Source: Bacteroidales bacterium GP3 (GTDB taxonomy: Bacteria; Bacteroidota; Bacteroidia; Bacteroidales; Muribaculaceae). Taken from it: a DNA stretch of 41,929 nucleotides. A program made the translations under genes and the position numbers. Positions within the stretch are counted from its first letter, which is position 1. Each line of letters begins with the position of its first letter. The DNA lies in assembly GCA_001701075.1 (NCBI GenBank), contig DAAK01000111.1:4949-46877 (forward strand). The letters are read 5' to 3'. Below are positions 1-6,955 of this stretch, piece after piece. Under the pieces are notes generated by a model, which had not been told where the DNA came from, did not search any database, and was given only the letters and a program-made list of their open reading frames with translations.

Positions 1-1
1 C

Positions 2-340
2 GGCTGGCAGGATTTCAACGACTTCTGCCAGCGGCCTGAACCCGACGTGGAGAGCGGAAATGTAGGCACCGCTACTATAAATGTCGATAGGGATGTCAAG
101 ATTGGAGACCGTGTGCAACTGATGTGGGCACCATCGAGAGTCTGCGTTATCGAATATGACGGTCATCATCAGTGGCATGTAGTCAGTTCAGAAGGCACCA
201 GACTGTCGCCGGGAGACACTTTCAAATGCGCCTTGATAGTGGAGAAAGAACCCCTTTATCTGGATGAACTCCTTCACAGCGGCACTCCTCCGGGGGTCTA
301 TATCTGCGGAAGAAAGAATGGAGTCCGTTTTATCAGATAA
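2..340 (+). CDS. Unrecognised protein, C-terminal fragment
   Basis: The reading frame is open from the left edge of the window to a TAA at 338-340, so only the last 113 or so residues are visible and the real start lies outside. A GTG at 47 could serve as an internal start, but codons before it (reading WQDFNDFCQRPEPD) continue the same frame without interruption and look like protein, so a partial gene is the better reading. The fragment is soluble-looking, with no signal peptide, membrane segment or recognisable catalytic motif. It is rich in short beta-type stretches and ends in VYICGRKNGVRFIR. I do not recognise the family. The spacer that follows contains a tandem repeat and a GC hairpin rather than a clear terminator. 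Confidence 0.6.
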   Translation, partial: GWQDFNDFCQRPEPDVESGNVGTATINVDRDVKIGDRVQLMWAPSRVCVIEYDGHHQWHVVSSEGTRLSPGDTFKCALIVEKEPLYLDELLHSGTPPGVYICGRKNGVRFIR

Positions 341-359
341 ATTACAACATCTGATCTCT

Positions 360-387
360 GAAAACTGACATATGAAAACTGACATAT
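360..387. repeat. 14-bp perfect tandem duplication
   Basis: GAAAACTGACATAT occurs twice back to back (360-373 and 374-387), directly after the first gene. It is followed at 388-400 by the palindrome GCGCC-TCC-GGCGC. It could be replication slippage, and no function is evident. Confidence 0.85.
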
Positions 388-425
388 GCGCCTCCGGCGC
401 AAAAAAGGACTTAAAAGGACTTGCA
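388..425 (+). repeat. GC hairpin plus 23-bp dispersed repeat, copy 1
   Basis: A perfect GCGCC/GGCGC hairpin (388-400) is followed by a 23-bp unit at 403-425. The unit consists of two tandem AAAAGGACTT decamers plus GCA. The same unit, with one mismatch and again preceded by a G/C hairpin, occurs in the same orientation at 5057-5079. Confidence 0.85.
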
Positions 426-460
426 GGAGCAAACATAAGTATATAATTTTGTCGAAAATT

Positions 461-491
461 TTTGAGGGAATCAAAAAATTGACTATCTTTG
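461..491 (+). promoter_or_regulatory. Strong Bacteroidetes-type promoter
   Basis: A -33 TTTG at 461-464 is separated by 19 bases from a perfect -7 TATCTTTG at 484-491. This is the best match in the window to the TTTG / TAnnTTTG consensus of the Bacteroidetes primary sigma factor. Transcription should start near 497. It drives the structured leader and the XRE gene. Confidence 0.75.
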
Positions 492-496
492 TGTCT

Positions 497-771
497 CTCT
501 TCTAAAAAGAAATATTAACGGCGTTTACTCACGCTTGATTCTGACGTACTGAAACTTCGCAACTTTCACTTTCTGCCAGATAAAGCAACGGTAGATGCTC
601 ATGGGATATGCTTTATCCATATCCAGTGGCCCGGACTCCGAAAGGGGGCTGTGGCCATGTGGGGTAGCATATATGCGTGGGCTTCTACGTTGCTCGTTCA
701 GCAGAGATGGCAATGCGAAGGCCTCAGTACGTGGAACGGGCAACTGGAAATGGCACCACGCATTTTATGTA
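497..771 (+). ncRNA. Candidate structured leader RNA or small RNA upstream of the XRE gene
   Basis: The segment between a strong promoter and the XRE start codon folds extensively by eye. A perfect 9-bp long-range helix (ACGTACTGA at 544-552 with TCAGTACGT at 724-732) closes a multibranch domain. Inside are GGATATG/CATATCC (604-610 with 618-624), TGGCC/GGCCA (627-631 with 653-657), CGTTGC/GCAATG (688-693 with 710-715, one G-U), and an outer CTTC/GAAG extension of that hairpin (682-685 with 717-720). A small GCGT/ACGC hairpin sits at 521-534. An ATGCT/AGCAT pairing (595-599 with 666-670) is also possible. It does not match the layouts I know for tmRNA, RNase P RNA, 6S RNA or common riboswitches. 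It could be an independent RNA, a cis-acting leader for the XRE gene, or both. Confidence 0.6.
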
Positions 772-999
772 ATGGCAATCAACATTGGAGAAAAAATAGA
801 GGAAATTTTCAGGTCAGGCCCACGGCACCATACCGTAGAATGGCTCGCATCACAAATCCCGTGTGACAGACGCAACGTCTATCACATATTCCAGCGTAGT
901 AACATCGACGTCAACCAGCTGCGCCGTATCTCCACGGCCCTACACCACAACTTCTTCCAGGACCTTGCCGACGACTTCAACAAAGATTCCACCTCTTGA
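772..999 (+). CDS. Small XRE-type helix-turn-helix regulator
   Basis: This 75-residue protein has the pattern of a small helix-turn-helix family common in Bacteroidales: an N-terminal helix with IGEKIEEIF, then HTVEWLASQIPCDRRNVYHIF (in two parts, residues about 19-39) forming the DNA-recognition unit, then a helix around LRRISTALHHNFFQDLAD. Function is inferred as a DNA-binding transcriptional regulator acting in the cytoplasm. The ATG at 772 is chosen because it begins the conserved family N-terminus. The same frame stays open back to an ATG at 595, but that stretch lies in the structured RNA and does not resemble the family. An operator-like repeat cluster starts 15 bases after the stop, in front of the next promoter, so local regulation is plausible. 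Confidence 0.8.
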   Translation: MAINIGEKIEEIFRSGPRHHTVEWLASQIPCDRRNVYHIFQRSNIDVNQLRRISTALHHNFFQDLADDFNKDSTS

Positions 1000-1013
1000 C
1001 GCCCCCTTCCAAT

Positions 1014-1058
1014 AAGTGTGAAAAAATTCTTCACAAAGTGTGAATGAATCTGCCACAC
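1014..1058. promoter_or_regulatory. Operator-like direct and inverted repeats
   Basis: AAGTGTGAA occurs at 1014-1022 and again at 1036-1044, 22 bases apart (about two helical turns). Between them lies TTCACA (1030-1035), the inverse of TGTGAA at 1017-1022. A further inverted CACAC lies at 1054-1058. The cluster sits between the XRE stop and the promoter at 1089, an activator- or repressor-like position for the downstream genes. The 1017-1035 hairpin lacks a T-run, so it is not an obvious terminator. Confidence 0.5.
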
Positions 1059-1088
1059 AAATATTATGCTGAAACAAAATCAAAGCAT

Positions 1089-1096
1089 TAACTTTG
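1089..1096 (+). promoter_or_regulatory. Probable -7 promoter element
   Basis: TAACTTTG matches the TAnnTTTG -7 consensus. No clear TTG is found 19-21 bases upstream, so activity may depend on an activator binding the repeats at 1014-1058. It would give a 5' leader of about 85 bases for the P-loop gene. Confidence 0.45.
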
Positions 1097-1189
1097 CAAA
1101 AATAATCGTCATGTATTTAAATGCTTTCTGTATTCTGCGGAAACAATTGAGAATTAGATACAAAAGAAAATCGAAAATCAAAATACATT

Positions 1190-1714
1190 ATGAATGGAAA
1201 ATATGTCATTGCGGTAATAGGGGAAAGGAAAACTGGCAAAACCTGTGTCATTAATAATGTATGGGATCTTTTGCCATGTTACGAATCTTCCGATAAAGTG
1301 GACCTATCTACTCACAAAACCCCATACGAAATATGGGGATACGTTGAACCTTCCACATCATGTAAATTAATAGAACGGTCTTATAGAATAGGAGTTGCAT
1401 CGCTCGGAGATACGGTTGAAGAAATTGAGAAACGAGTCGAGCCTCTTATGAATGTTTATAAATGTGGCATAATTGTCTGTGCTTGCCATCTTCCCGGAAG
1501 TGACAATACATTCCAGAAAATTAAAGATCTCTCCAATAAATTCAAGTACAAACTTATAACATACTCTCATTTTTGCAACTATGGTGCTGACAGGAGTAGT
1601 CTAAGAAAGAAATTCTCAAGTAAATCTTCAGCCTTAATAATCACTGGAAGCGTTAACTTGACAAGACTTTCAGCAATGAGTATCGTTAACCTTATTGAAC
1701 AACTTAGTCATTAA
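1190..1714 (+). CDS. Small P-loop NTPase-like protein of unknown role
   Basis: The 174-residue product begins with a beta strand (KYVIAVIG) running into a Walker A motif GERKTGKT at residues 11-18, so nucleotide binding is likely. A hydrophobic strand CGIIVCACH (around residues 91-99) could be the second core strand, but it lacks the acidic residue expected of a canonical Walker B, and I see no G4/NKxD guanine motif. No signal peptide or membrane segment is visible, so it should be cytoplasmic. It may be a reduced AAA/STAND or GTPase-like protein; the family is not recognised. The gene is visibly more A/T-rich than the polysaccharide genes further on, which hints at separate ancestry. The next gene starts 13 bases after its stop. 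Confidence 0.65.
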   Translation: MNGKYVIAVIGERKTGKTCVINNVWDLLPCYESSDKVDLSTHKTPYEIWGYVEPSTSCKLIERSYRIGVASLGDTVEEIEKRVEPLMNVYKCGIIVCACHLPGSDNTFQKIKDLSNKFKYKLITYSHFCNYGADRSSLRKKFSSKSSALIITGSVNLTRLSAMSIVNLIEQLSH

Positions 1715-1727
1715 TCAATACATAATT

Positions 1728-3110
1728 ATGAAACAGTTCTTTAAACTAATCTTTTTGCTCTGCTTGACCTTTTCCCCTTTTTCGGTCAATGCCCAGACAG
1801 ATGATGCCAAATGGATAAATGAAGAAAATGCAAGAAAAAAGGCTGAAGAAGAGGCATTGTTGAAAGAAAAACGCTTCACTTTGCCTGAAGATAAAGGTTG
1901 GTCCATTATAAGGACTGATAAAGTTAATAAGGATCTGGAATGCATACACTATGATAGTGGATATCGTATGTATAAGAAAAGTAATGGATCCTATATTATT
2001 TTCAGTGAACCTAAAGACGCTCGGGATCCCAAAACATACGATTTAAAAAAAGGGATTGATCAGCAATTGGCTGATGACGTAAAAGCAGTACTAGGATATA
2101 ATTTAATATTCCCTAGTGGTGCGAGCATTCATTATGATGGTGAAAACTATTGTATAGAACTTCTTGATGGAAGTCGAATATATCCGGATAAAATAGACTT
2201 AAATTATGGGTCTTTTACAAAAATGGATAATTTGCCTCTCGAGGAATTTGTTAATACTGACTATTCTCGTAATGATAAATCTATGGTTTATGTGCCAGGA
2301 GAATCGGGAACAAAGGTTGACGGGTTATATGTTCGTTATCTTATAATTGAAACTAATGAAAGGAATTTTGGTCAAAACATATTATTTGACAATAACGGCA
2401 TCGTATACCAATTAACCGATCAAAAACTAAAACCATATGGAATTTACAAAGATGACTTGCTATTTGAATCAATGGGAGAAATAGAAAGTATAAATAATGG
2501 CACAATAAAGTTTTCGAATGGAGACTATTTTAATTTTTTTAGTCCAAGTGATCTTACTGGTGACTATCGGATCCATCTCAAAGATGGAAGAATCTTTGAG
2601 GCAGCGCCGGATGCCGACCGCATCAAAATCTCGTTTCCTAATGGAGACAGATATGTAGGCTTGCTTATGACACCTTATGCACATTCACTTTATAGTGATG
2701 GGAACTATGTGTTATTCGACCCCAAGTTTACCTTGTATTTCTTTGATGGAATTTATACAGATAGTAAAGGTAAAGAATATCAGTATTATCATGGCAGGTC
2801 AGAAAGAGAAATAGCTTTGGAAAAGACAACTCAGGCTCAGACCATGGCGAAGTATTATAATAAATACGGAAAGTCCCAAGTCGACATACTATTAAACAAG
2901 GGGTTGGCTGTAGGTTTAAATTTCAAAATGGTCCAGGAATTATGGCCATATCCTATAGGATATGATTCTGAATCATCAAGTGGCACATGGTATAAGGTTA
3001 TAGTAGATATAGGGAATAATTTCAAAACAACCACCAGATGGATTCACGTTAGTAAGGCTACCGGCAAAATAACTTATGTAGGATCAAATCATACATATAA
3101 ACCATTTTGA
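1728..3110 (+). CDS. Secreted MORN-like repeat protein
   Basis: The ATG at 1728 gives a 460-residue protein with a clear type I signal peptide (basic MKQ, hydrophobic FFKLIFLLCLTF, cleavage after VNAQ). An upstream in-frame start at 1695 would put 11 residues before the signal and overlap the previous gene. A charged, alanine-rich helix (about residues 30-47) is followed by many short repeats of MORN flavour, such as FPSGASIHYDGENY, NGTIKFSNGDYF and FPNGDRYVGLL. The C-terminal domain (about 375-455) starts with YYNKYGKSQVDILLNKGLAVGL, split here only for description, and resembles a small outer-membrane-type module found at the end of other Bacteroidales MORN proteins; this resemblance is from memory. 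It probably acts in the periplasm or at the cell surface. Exact function is unknown. Confidence 0.7.
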   Translation: MKQFFKLIFLLCLTFSPFSVNAQTDDAKWINEENARKKAEEEALLKEKRFTLPEDKGWSIIRTDKVNKDLECIHYDSGYRMYKKSNGSYIIFSEPKDARDPKTYDLKKGIDQQLADDVKAVLGYNLIFPSGASIHYDGENYCIELLDGSRIYPDKIDLNYGSFTKMDNLPLEEFVNTDYSRNDKSMVYVPGESGTKVDGLYVRYLIIETNERNFGQNILFDNNGIVYQLTDQKLKPYGIYKDDLLFESMGEIESINNGTIKFSNGDYFNFFSPSDLTGDYRIHLKDGRIFEAAPDADRIKISFPNGDRYVGLLMTPYAHSLYSDGNYVLFDPKFTLYFFDGIYTDSKGKEYQYYHGRSEREIALEKTTQAQTMAKYYNKYGKSQVDILLNKGLAVGLNFKMVQELWPYPIGYDSESSSGTWYKVIVDIGNNFKTTTRWIHVSKATGKITYVGSNHTYKPF

Positions 3111-3182
3111 CATCTATCTAAATAGCTAGACAAATCTGACACGCAGAAAACATAAACAATAACAATATAAAAAACTCTCGAC

Positions 3183-3644
3183 ATGAAAAAGATAATCTTA
3201 GGTCTCTTCTTATTGACCTCTTCATCAGCCATAATTGGCTGTTCATCCTCAAGTAATAATTCCGGAAAAGATTCAGTAATCGATTCGTCATCTATGGCTG
3301 TTGAAACACCCCAGGAAGTCAAAGTCGATCCAATGGAAGCACTGGAATTGTTCCCTGGCAAGAAAACACTTAGAGTCCCTGATGAATCCACAATAATGAT
3401 AGGTAAATGGACTATGGAGGTGACTAACAACAGTACAATGCCAATAGAGGGCTCTGCATATGCAATTCAATATTTGGAGGATACAGAAGATTGTATAAAT
3501 GGTGAGTTTGTCGACAAGACATACACAAGAACTCTCCCTGGAGTAGATGTGGCACCAGGCGAAACTGTAACAATTGACATCATCCCCACAAAAAATATCT
3601 GTATTGACATAAGAGAACCAGAGTTGATTGCCACAGAAGATTAA
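3183..3644 (+). CDS. Hypothetical lipoprotein
   Basis: The 153-residue product has a lipoprotein signal: MKK, a hydrophobic stretch, then SAIIGC with the lipid-attachment cysteine at residue 20, followed by a serine- and asparagine-rich linker. The remaining ~100 residues look beta-rich. The segment KWTMEVTNNSTMPIEG, and VAPGETVTIDI near the end, resemble an FxLYD or Ig-like fold in which a 'contribution from neighbours' strand pair surrounds a polar loop; this is a weak, pattern-based suggestion. It probably sits in the outer membrane facing the periplasm or the exterior. It lies 72 bases after the MORN-like gene and 17 bases before the Sel1 gene, consistent with co-transcription. Confidence 0.7.
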   Translation: MKKIILGLFLLTSSSAIIGCSSSSNNSGKDSVIDSSSMAVETPQEVKVDPMEALELFPGKKTLRVPDESTIMIGKWTMEVTNNSTMPIEGSAYAIQYLEDTEDCINGEFVDKTYTRTLPGVDVAPGETVTIDIIPTKNICIDIREPELIATED

Positions 3645-3661
3645 TCAAAATTTTACATTTA

Positions 3662-4849
3662 ATGAAAAAGCTATTCTTACTTCCTGCATTTGTAATGTCA
3701 ATAATTGCGTTGACTTCTTGCGACAATGCAGAATCCCTTAATAAAAAAGGAAGAGAGGCTCTTGAGGCGGGCGACTACCCCAGAGCCATCGAATTATTCA
3801 ATAAGGCCTTGGAAAAAAACTCTGTCGAGGCCAATACTCTTCTTGGTCAATGTTATGTCGATGCTAAATATGACGGACATGACGATACTAAAGCGGCAGA
3901 GTATTTCACTGCAGCCTCAGAAAAAGGCGACAGTGTTGCTTCTTTCATGCTTGCCAAACTATACGAGAAAGGAAATGGCGTATTGCAAAACGATTCGACA
4001 ACCATCCGGCTTTATCAAAAAAGCGCTGATAAAGGCTATGCTCCTGCCCAGGCTATGCTTGCCTTGATTTATTCATGGGGACTGTTCGGAGAACAGAGGG
4101 ATCATAATAAATCTACCGAATATGCCCGCAACGCGGCAGACCAAGGGGATTTGGATGGGAAGGCTCAATTGGGCTTCAACTATGAAAATGGCTATGGCGG
4201 TCTGGAAAATGACACTACCAAGGCTCTTCAACTCTATCAGGAAGCTGCAAATGGAGGCTCCTCTCATGGAAAGGCATATCTTGGAGGGGCGTATCTTGAT
4301 GGATTAGGGGTTACCCAAGATGGTGAGAAAGGACTCGGATTGCTCAAGGAATCAGCTGAAGCCGGTAATCCATTGGGGTTATTCTGGCTTGGCGTTGCTT
4401 ATGATCCCACATCGAAATGGGGCGAATTGATTGGAGGCAAAACCAGTTTGGCAATAAAATATTATAAGCAGGCGACCGTAACTGGGATGGGGGCTGCAAT
4501 GAGAAATCTTGGCGGTTTATATTTTTATCATCTTAAAGATACGGAACAAGGAATACAATGGTGGAAGAAAGCAGTCGAAAATAATGACGCAGGGTCAATG
4601 GTCCAACTTGGATATTTGTATGATTATGGAATTGGCGGATTGACAACATCCAAAAGTAAAGCCTTTGAACTTTACAAAAAGGCTGCAGACTTGGGTAATG
4701 AAACAGCAATGTACAACTTGGGCGTATCGTATGAAAATGGCGAAGGGACCACTGTCAATCGGACAAAAGCAATTGAATGGTATAAGAAGTCGGCCGAAAA
4801 GGGATTTAAAAACGCTCAAAAAGCCTTGAAAAGGCTCGGTGTGAAATAA
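3662..4849 (+). CDS. Sel1-repeat lipoprotein
   Basis: A lipoprotein signal (MKKLFLLPAF...ALTSC, cysteine at residue 20) is followed by a TPR-like segment (residues about 27-60) and then roughly nine Sel1-like repeats to the end of the 395-residue protein. The diagnostic pattern A-x-(3)-LG-x-Y-(4)-G-x-(7)-A-x-x-(W/L)-x-x-x-A-A recurs, for example KAQLGFNYENGYGG and AMYNLGVSYENGEG. Such solenoids mediate protein-protein contacts; no catalytic domain is attached. The lipid anchor puts it on the periplasmic or outer face of the outer membrane. It is the last gene before a strong terminator and so probably closes the transcription unit starting near 1100. Confidence 0.85.
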   Translation: MKKLFLLPAFVMSIIALTSCDNAESLNKKGREALEAGDYPRAIELFNKALEKNSVEANTLLGQCYVDAKYDGHDDTKAAEYFTAASEKGDSVASFMLAKLYEKGNGVLQNDSTTIRLYQKSADKGYAPAQAMLALIYSWGLFGEQRDHNKSTEYARNAADQGDLDGKAQLGFNYENGYGGLENDTTKALQLYQEAANGGSSHGKAYLGGAYLDGLGVTQDGEKGLGLLKESAEAGNPLGLFWLGVAYDPTSKWGELIGGKTSLAIKYYKQATVTGMGAAMRNLGGLYFYHLKDTEQGIQWWKKAVENNDAGSMVQLGYLYDYGIGGLTTSKSKAFELYKKAADLGNETAMYNLGVSYENGEGTTVNRTKAIEWYKKSAEKGFKNAQKALKRLGVK

Positions 4850-4956
4850 TACCTATTTGCACCAACTGATGATCAGCAAATTCAAAAACCAATTTCTTTA
4901 AAACAACAATCACTAAAAGACTTGAATTGCAAGCATTCCCCCGCTAATCATTTTAT

Positions 4957-4998
4957 CGTCATTGGAATCAGTGTTGGTTTCCAATGACGTTTTATTTT
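4957..4998 (+). terminator. Strong intrinsic terminator
   Basis: A perfect 11-bp stem (CGTCATTGGAA at 4957-4967 with TTCCAATGACG at 4979-4989) is followed by TTTTATTTT (4990-4998). It ends the transcription unit of the Sel1-repeat gene. Confidence 0.9.
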
Positions 4999-5040
4999 AC
5001 GCATATCCAGCCTCTGCTCCCTCGTCTTGCGGGGAGGGCT

Positions 5041-5079
5041 GGGGAGAGTCACCCCCAAAAGGACTCAAAAGGACTTGCA
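5041..5079 (+). repeat. GC hairpin plus 23-bp dispersed repeat, copy 2
   Basis: A GGGG/CCCC hairpin (loop AGAGTCA, about 5041-5055) directly precedes the 23-bp unit at 5057-5079: AAAAGGACTC, AAAAGGACTT, GCA. It matches copy 1 (403-425) at 22 of 23 positions and in the same orientation. Confidence 0.85.
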
Positions 5080-5158
5080 TAACTTTCATCCTATCCCAAT
5101 TTTGCCTTAAAAATAAGAATTATTTACTGTTTTTACCGACACGATTTTAAATGTAAAA

Positions 5159-5190
5159 TTTCTTTATGTCAGTATTTTTTAGTAATTTTG
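5159..5190 (+). promoter_or_regulatory. Candidate promoter of the polysaccharide locus
   Basis: TAATTTTG (5183-5190) fits the -7 consensus TAnnTTTG. TTTC at 5159-5162, 20 bases upstream, is one base off the -33 TTTG. The start site would be near 5196, leaving about 205 bases of untranslated leader before wzx. Confidence 0.5.
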
Positions 5191-5341
5191 CACCTAATTC
5201 AGCTGTAACATTGACGCCCATTTCAAAATTTCTTAGGAATGGGAAGAAGAAATATTCTGTAAAATCAAAACTATTTTCAGCACTCCTTAAATCACAATTA
5301 TTTAAGCCACACTAATATATCATCATCAAGACTATGCAATC

Positions 5342-5367
5342 TGTCGAATGTCGCAAGGCATCCGACA
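5342..5367 (+). promoter_or_regulatory. GNRA-capped leader hairpin upstream of wzx
   Basis: TGTCG (5342-5346) pairs with CGACA (5363-5367). After a single A-C mismatch, ATGTC pairs with GGCAT (one U-G), capped by a GCAA tetraloop (5353-5356). It ends 33 bases before the wzx start, a position suited to antitermination or translational control. Confidence 0.5.
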
Positions 5368-5400
5368 AGTGAATTGTGTGCCTTTCCCTCCCGTCAGAAG

Positions 5401-6939
5401 ATGCAACCCGCCACTGGAAGAATAATAAAAAACACCGGGCTTCTATATGGCCGCCTTATCTTCCTTACTTTCGTAAATCTATATGCTGTAAGGGTGACAT
5501 TAGACGCTCTTGGCGACATCGACTACGGAACCTATAATGTCATTGCCAGCTTGGTCGCTTCTCTCTCAATTCTCACGGGAGCAATGACATCAGCTACACA
5601 GCGATTCCTTTCCTTTCACCTCGGGCGACAAGACTACGATGAATATAGCAAGACTTTCAGCCTTCTGCTGATATGCTTTATCGCATTGACGGCCATTCTG
5701 CTTCTCATCGGTGAGCCTCTTGGAATATGGGCCATCAACGACTGGCTCAATTATCCTCCAGACAGGACAGAAGCCGTATATTGGGTATTCCAGACTTCAC
5801 TCGCAGCCTTTGCATTTGGACTTATCACTATCCCATACACTTCTTCGATAGTAGCAAATGAGAAAATGGATGCCTTTGCCATTTTCAGCGTTGTGGAAGG
5901 TGTCCTGAAACTCGGAATCGCATTCATTCTCCTGCGATATGGCGGCGACCGTCTGATATTATATAGCATACTCACCATGCTCATCAGCGTAATGGTGCTC
6001 GCCATGTCGATGCAATATTGCCATGCAAAGTTCAAATATTGCAAATACACATGGACTTGGGACAAGGGTATTTTCACCCAACTATATCAATATACCGGCT
6101 GGAATCTATTCGGCTCCGTTTCGGGCATATTGGCCACACAAGGACAAAACATACTGCTCAACATTTTCTTCGGACCTATCATAAACACTTCTAAGGCTAT
6201 TGCCGACCGCATACAGCATGTAATCAACGGTTTTTCTGTCAACCTTTACATGGCTGCCAGTCCACAGATTATCAAGTCGTATGCCGCCGACGACAAAGAC
6301 CGGGCTCTCAGACTCGTGACCAAGACATCAAAGATGTCGTTTCTTCTTATTTTTATACTATCCTTTCCTCTTCTCTGCAACATGAGCGACCTCCTTGGCA
6401 TTTGGATAGTGAAGAGCACTGAGACTCCCGACATGACAGTCTTTTCAAAACTCATCCTCATCTATTGCCTTGCCCTGTCGCTCGAGCCCCCTATCAGCCG
6501 CATCATCCAAGCTACAGGTCAGATCCGGAAATATCAGGTATGCGTAGGCGTCATCACACTGTCATTCATCCCAATTGCTGCCTTGGCTCTGTGGATGGGT
6601 GCATCAGCACCTTCTACATTAGTGATACAAATCTCTGTGCTTGCAATAGCACAAGTAGTCCGGATTATCATAGCCCACGGACAAGTGGGATTGAGCTACA
6701 GAACCTACCTTTCTGAAGTAGCAATCCCTATCATCAAGACATCCGCTGTGGCTCTACCATCATATTTCTTTCTGGAGAATCTGGCTCCGATTGTCCCAGG
6801 CATCTGGGGAATACTCCTCAACACGGTTCTTGCCGGAATATGGGGCCTTTTCATCGGAGGATTGATTGGCCTCAACAAAGGGGATCGGGAAATGATCATG
6901 GAAATGATATCCAAGAAAATCAAGCATCATCACTCTTAA
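5401..6939 (+). CDS. wzx: Wzx-type polysaccharide flippase (MATE/MOP superfamily)
   Basis: The 512-residue protein is an integral inner-membrane protein with about 12-14 hydrophobic segments. It moves undecaprenyl-linked sugar repeat units across the inner membrane. The N-terminus has the family signature seen in Bacteroidales flippases: GRIIKNTGLLYGRL, then LYAVRVTLDALG, then IDYGTYNVIA, and ATQRFLSFHLGR. I start at the ATG at 5401, since the frame's earlier start is a TTG at 5374 whose extra residues (CAFPSRQK) do not fit the family. It opens the polysaccharide operon, with the polymerase-like gene 16 bases downstream. Family assignment is firm; the symbol reflects the role rather than a specific ortholog. 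Confidence 0.9.
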   Translation: MQPATGRIIKNTGLLYGRLIFLTFVNLYAVRVTLDALGDIDYGTYNVIASLVASLSILTGAMTSATQRFLSFHLGRQDYDEYSKTFSLLLICFIALTAILLLIGEPLGIWAINDWLNYPPDRTEAVYWVFQTSLAAFAFGLITIPYTSSIVANEKMDAFAIFSVVEGVLKLGIAFILLRYGGDRLILYSILTMLISVMVLAMSMQYCHAKFKYCKYTWTWDKGIFTQLYQYTGWNLFGSVSGILATQGQNILLNIFFGPIINTSKAIADRIQHVINGFSVNLYMAASPQIIKSYAADDKDRALRLVTKTSKMSFLLIFILSFPLLCNMSDLLGIWIVKSTETPDMTVFSKLILIYCLALSLEPPISRIIQATGQIRKYQVCVGVITLSFIPIAALALWMGASAPSTLVIQISVLAIAQVVRIIIAHGQVGLSYRTYLSEVAIPIIKTSAVALPSYFFLENLAPIVPGIWGILLNTVLAGIWGLFIGGLIGLNKGDREMIMEMISKKIKHHHS

Positions 6940-6955
6940 GAACCTGACTCTTATA

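Larger units (their letters stand above)
4850..5400. other. Long intergenic region between accessory block and polysaccharide locus
   Basis: About 550 bases hold no convincing gene. From left to right I see a strong terminator (4957-4998), a G/C hairpin region with CCCTC/GAGGG and GGGG/CCCC pairings (5021-5056), copy 2 of the 23-bp repeat (5057-5079), a candidate promoter (5159-5190), and a roughly 200-base leader containing a GNRA-capped hairpin (5342-5367) just before wzx. A 62-codon frame at 4962-5150 overlaps the terminator and repeat and looks spurious. Confidence 0.6.

Noticed and set aside
595..771. In-frame N-terminal extension of the XRE protein
   Set aside because: The extra 59 residues do not resemble the family and lie in the strongly self-pairing RNA; the ATG at 772 gives the expected N-terminus.
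4850..5400. Invertible capsule promoter
   Set aside because: I looked for inverted repeats flanking the candidate promoter at 5159-5190, as in phase-variable Bacteroides capsules, and found none; no invertase gene is present.
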